A stretch of 16,452 bases of DNA from an uncultured Alphaproteobacteria bacterium (GTDB taxonomy: Bacteria; Pseudomonadota; Alphaproteobacteria; UBA7887), in assembly GCA_913044255.1 (NCBI GenBank), contig CAJWOI010000017.1:1-16452 (forward strand), written 5' to 3'. Position 1 is the stretch's first letter, and each line of letters opens with the position of its first letter. The notes under the pieces are model-generated. The model searched no databases. It saw only the letters and a list, made by a program, of their open reading frames with translations, and was not told the origin of the DNA. Below, in pieces: positions 15,253 to 16,452 of this stretch. The position numbers were made by a program, and so were the translations under genes.

Positions 15253-15576
15253 TTACTCTATGCGCTCCACGTAGACTTGTATTTTCCCACCACACGCGAG
15301 TCCAACTTCCCAGGCCTGTTCATTGGTTACACCAAAATCCAGTAACCTGGGATTACCATCGGAGATAGCCTCACGTGCCTCAAGGACAACTGCGCCTTCG
15401 ATACAACCACCCGAAACCGAACCCAACATCGAACCCCCATCGTCAACAACGAGCTGACTTCCAACGGGTCGCGGGCTTGAACCCCAAGTGCTAACCACCG
15501 TTGCTAATGCGACGCCACGTCCCTCGGCACACCAGGTCGCTGCAACAGCAAGCACGTCCTCTAGGTCAGTAGCCAT
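15253..15576 (-). CDS. XdhC-family protein, N-terminal half as a separate gene
   Basis: At 107 residues this is a complete stand-alone XdhC/CoxI N-terminal domain. Motifs are GVALATVVSTWGSSPRPVGS (21-40), GSVSGGCIEG (52-61) with Cys58, and GLACGGKIQVYVE (92-104) with Cys95. These Cys and Gly-rich loops are the conserved features of the domain and are likely to touch the molybdenum cofactor or its sulfur. The ATG has AAGGAG 10 nt upstream. It starts 27 bp after coxE and stops 3 nt before the C-terminal half. Split versions are found in alphaproteobacterial CO dehydrogenase-like clusters, and both halves have clean ends, so this is not a frameshift. Confidence 0.9.
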   Translation of the reverse strand: MATDLEDVLAVAATWCAEGRGVALATVVSTWGSSPRPVGSQLVVDDGGSMLGSVSGGCIEGAVVLEAREAISDGNPRLLDFGVTNEQAWEVGLACGGKIQVYVERIE

Positions 15577-15603
15577 GGCCTAATTACTCCTTGGACCGTA
15601 TCC

Positions 15604-16452
15604 TTACGATCGACCGAATGTCGCGCAATTCGTTGACAGTGCTGCGGCAAGCTCCGCAATACTGCCCAGATCGTGCGCCGGACAAAAATCATCGACATGC
15701 GGCAACATAGCTCGCACACCGAGGGCTTTCGCTTCAAATCCAGCATAACGCAAAAGGGGGTTGAGCCAAATTAGGCGACGGCATGATTTATGCAAACGCT
15801 CCATTTCTGTATCAAGCCTAACTCCAGCATCTCGATCCAGACCATCAGTAATTAACAAAGTCACAGCGCCTCGACCAAGCACACGTCGTGACCAATCGTG
15901 ATTAAACCGTCGCAAACACGCCCCAATCCGTGTTCCACCCGACCAATCATCAACTGCATCAAGCGCGTTATCAAGGGCAACATCTGGGTCACGATGCCGA
16001 AGATACCGAGTAATATTCGTAAGACGAGTCCCAAATACGAAGGCGTACACTTGGTCGCGGTGATTAGCCAAAACGTGGACGAAATGTAGCAATAGACGTG
16101 AATAGCGACTCATAGATCCCGAAACGTCACAAATCACCACCAATGGTGGCGAGCGCCAGCGTCGCCGTCGGAAACGTACCTGCATCATCTCACTTCCGGA
16201 ACGTAAACTTGCACGAATGCTGGCCCGAGCATCCACCAATTTACCACGTTGATCAACATTGAAACGGCGCGTTGGTCGTTGTGCGACGGGCAATGCGAGC
16301 GTCTTGATGACACGTTTGGCATCGGCTATCTCAGACGCCGACATTTTATCAAAGTCGCGCTTCGCTAAAATTTCACGGTAGGAGGCCCCATAGTTTTGTT
16401 CAACGCTGTTTTGTGCGAGCGCTTCTTCGCCAATACGCGCGATCGCCATAGC
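15604..16452 (-). CDS. coxE: CoxE-like VWA domain protein, N-terminus outside window
   Basis: The frame remains open at the right edge, and CoxE proteins normally have about 100 more residues before the visible part, so the 282 visible codons are a partial gene even though an ATG occurs at 16447-16449. Counting from that ATG, the VWA domain begins at ~103 with the metal-binding (MIDAS) motif DVSGSMS (108-114), Thr173 in SGGTRIG and Asp202 in LLITDGLD. Upstream of it are the family's Arg-rich VRFRRRRWRSPPLV and RPTRRFNVDQRGKLVD. CoxE acts with the MoxR-type ATPase CoxD; in Oligotropha the pair helps assemble the copper-sulfur-molybdenum site of CO dehydrogenase. The genes after it, two XdhC halves and a cytidylyltransferase, fit the same pathway. 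Homologous VWA proteins also serve other molybdenum hydroxylases, so CO oxidation is not proven. Confidence 0.88.
   Translation of the reverse strand, partial: AMAIARIGEEALAQNSVEQNYGASYREILAKRDFDKMSASEIADAKRVIKTLALPVAQRPTRRFNVDQRGKLVDARASIRASLRSGSEMMQVRFRRRRWRSPPLVVICDVSGSMSRYSRLLLHFVHVLANHRDQVYAFVFGTRLTNITRYLRHRDPDVALDNALDAVDDWSGGTRIGACLRRFNHDWSRRVLGRGAVTLLITDGLDRDAGVRLDTEMERLHKSCRRLIWLNPLLRYAGFEAKALGVRAMLPHVDDFCPAHDLGSIAELAAALSTNCATFGRS

Noticed and set aside
15247..15255. A frameshift or nonsense mutation breaking a single xdhC gene
   Set aside because: Both halves have their own start, domain boundaries and full motifs, and split XdhC pairs are common in related clusters.

Overview
The window looks like chromosomal DNA of an alphaproteobacterium, most likely a Rhodospirillales-like lineage with moderate GC by eye. 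This rests on several local signs: a PdxH of the short alphaproteobacterial type, a 17-kDa-surface-antigen-like glycine-zipper lipoprotein divergent from it, a two-gene (split) XdhC with a VGAVHIAQ Rossmann motif, and a MotA-like/MotB-like/OmpA locus of a kind I associate with that class. I see no tRNA, rRNA, CRISPR array, insertion sequence, integrase or phage gene. The species cannot be named from this sequence alone.

Region A (1-3805, + strand) is a tightly packed envelope operon. It holds the end of a protein with an OmpA-like C-terminus, a MotA/TolQ/ExbB-type channel subunit with a long cytoplasmic tail, a MotB-like partner with one membrane helix, a long coiled coil and an OmpA domain, and an unrecognised single-pass coiled-coil membrane protein. 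Together they resemble an ion-driven, peptidoglycan-anchored motor. No flagellar, TonB, Tol or nuclease genes lie nearby, so the job of the motor is open. This is the best candidate in the window for an undescribed system.

Region B (3849-9342, - strand) reads as one operon: an RND-type periplasmic adaptor, an RND inner-membrane pump and, 10 bp later, a DauA-like FAD-dependent D-amino-acid dehydrogenase. No outer-membrane channel or regulator gene is present. A 247-bp AT-rich divergent region separates it from region C.

Region C (9590-12799) contains a histone-deacetylase-family amidohydrolase (+), a glycine-zipper lipoprotein (-), pdxH (+) and a FieF-type cation diffusion facilitator (+). 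Upstream of the lipoprotein is a CRP-type palindrome placed exactly as expected for class II activation of a -10-like hexamer.

Region D (12894-16452, - strand) is a maturation operon for a molybdenum hydroxylase of the CO dehydrogenase/xanthine dehydrogenase type. In transcription order it runs coxE (VWA protein, cut by the window edge), XdhC N-domain protein, XdhC C-domain protein, and a fused MoeA/CinA-like plus MocA-like cytidylyltransferase. The enzyme itself and the MoxR ATPase that usually partners CoxE would be expected to the right, outside the window.
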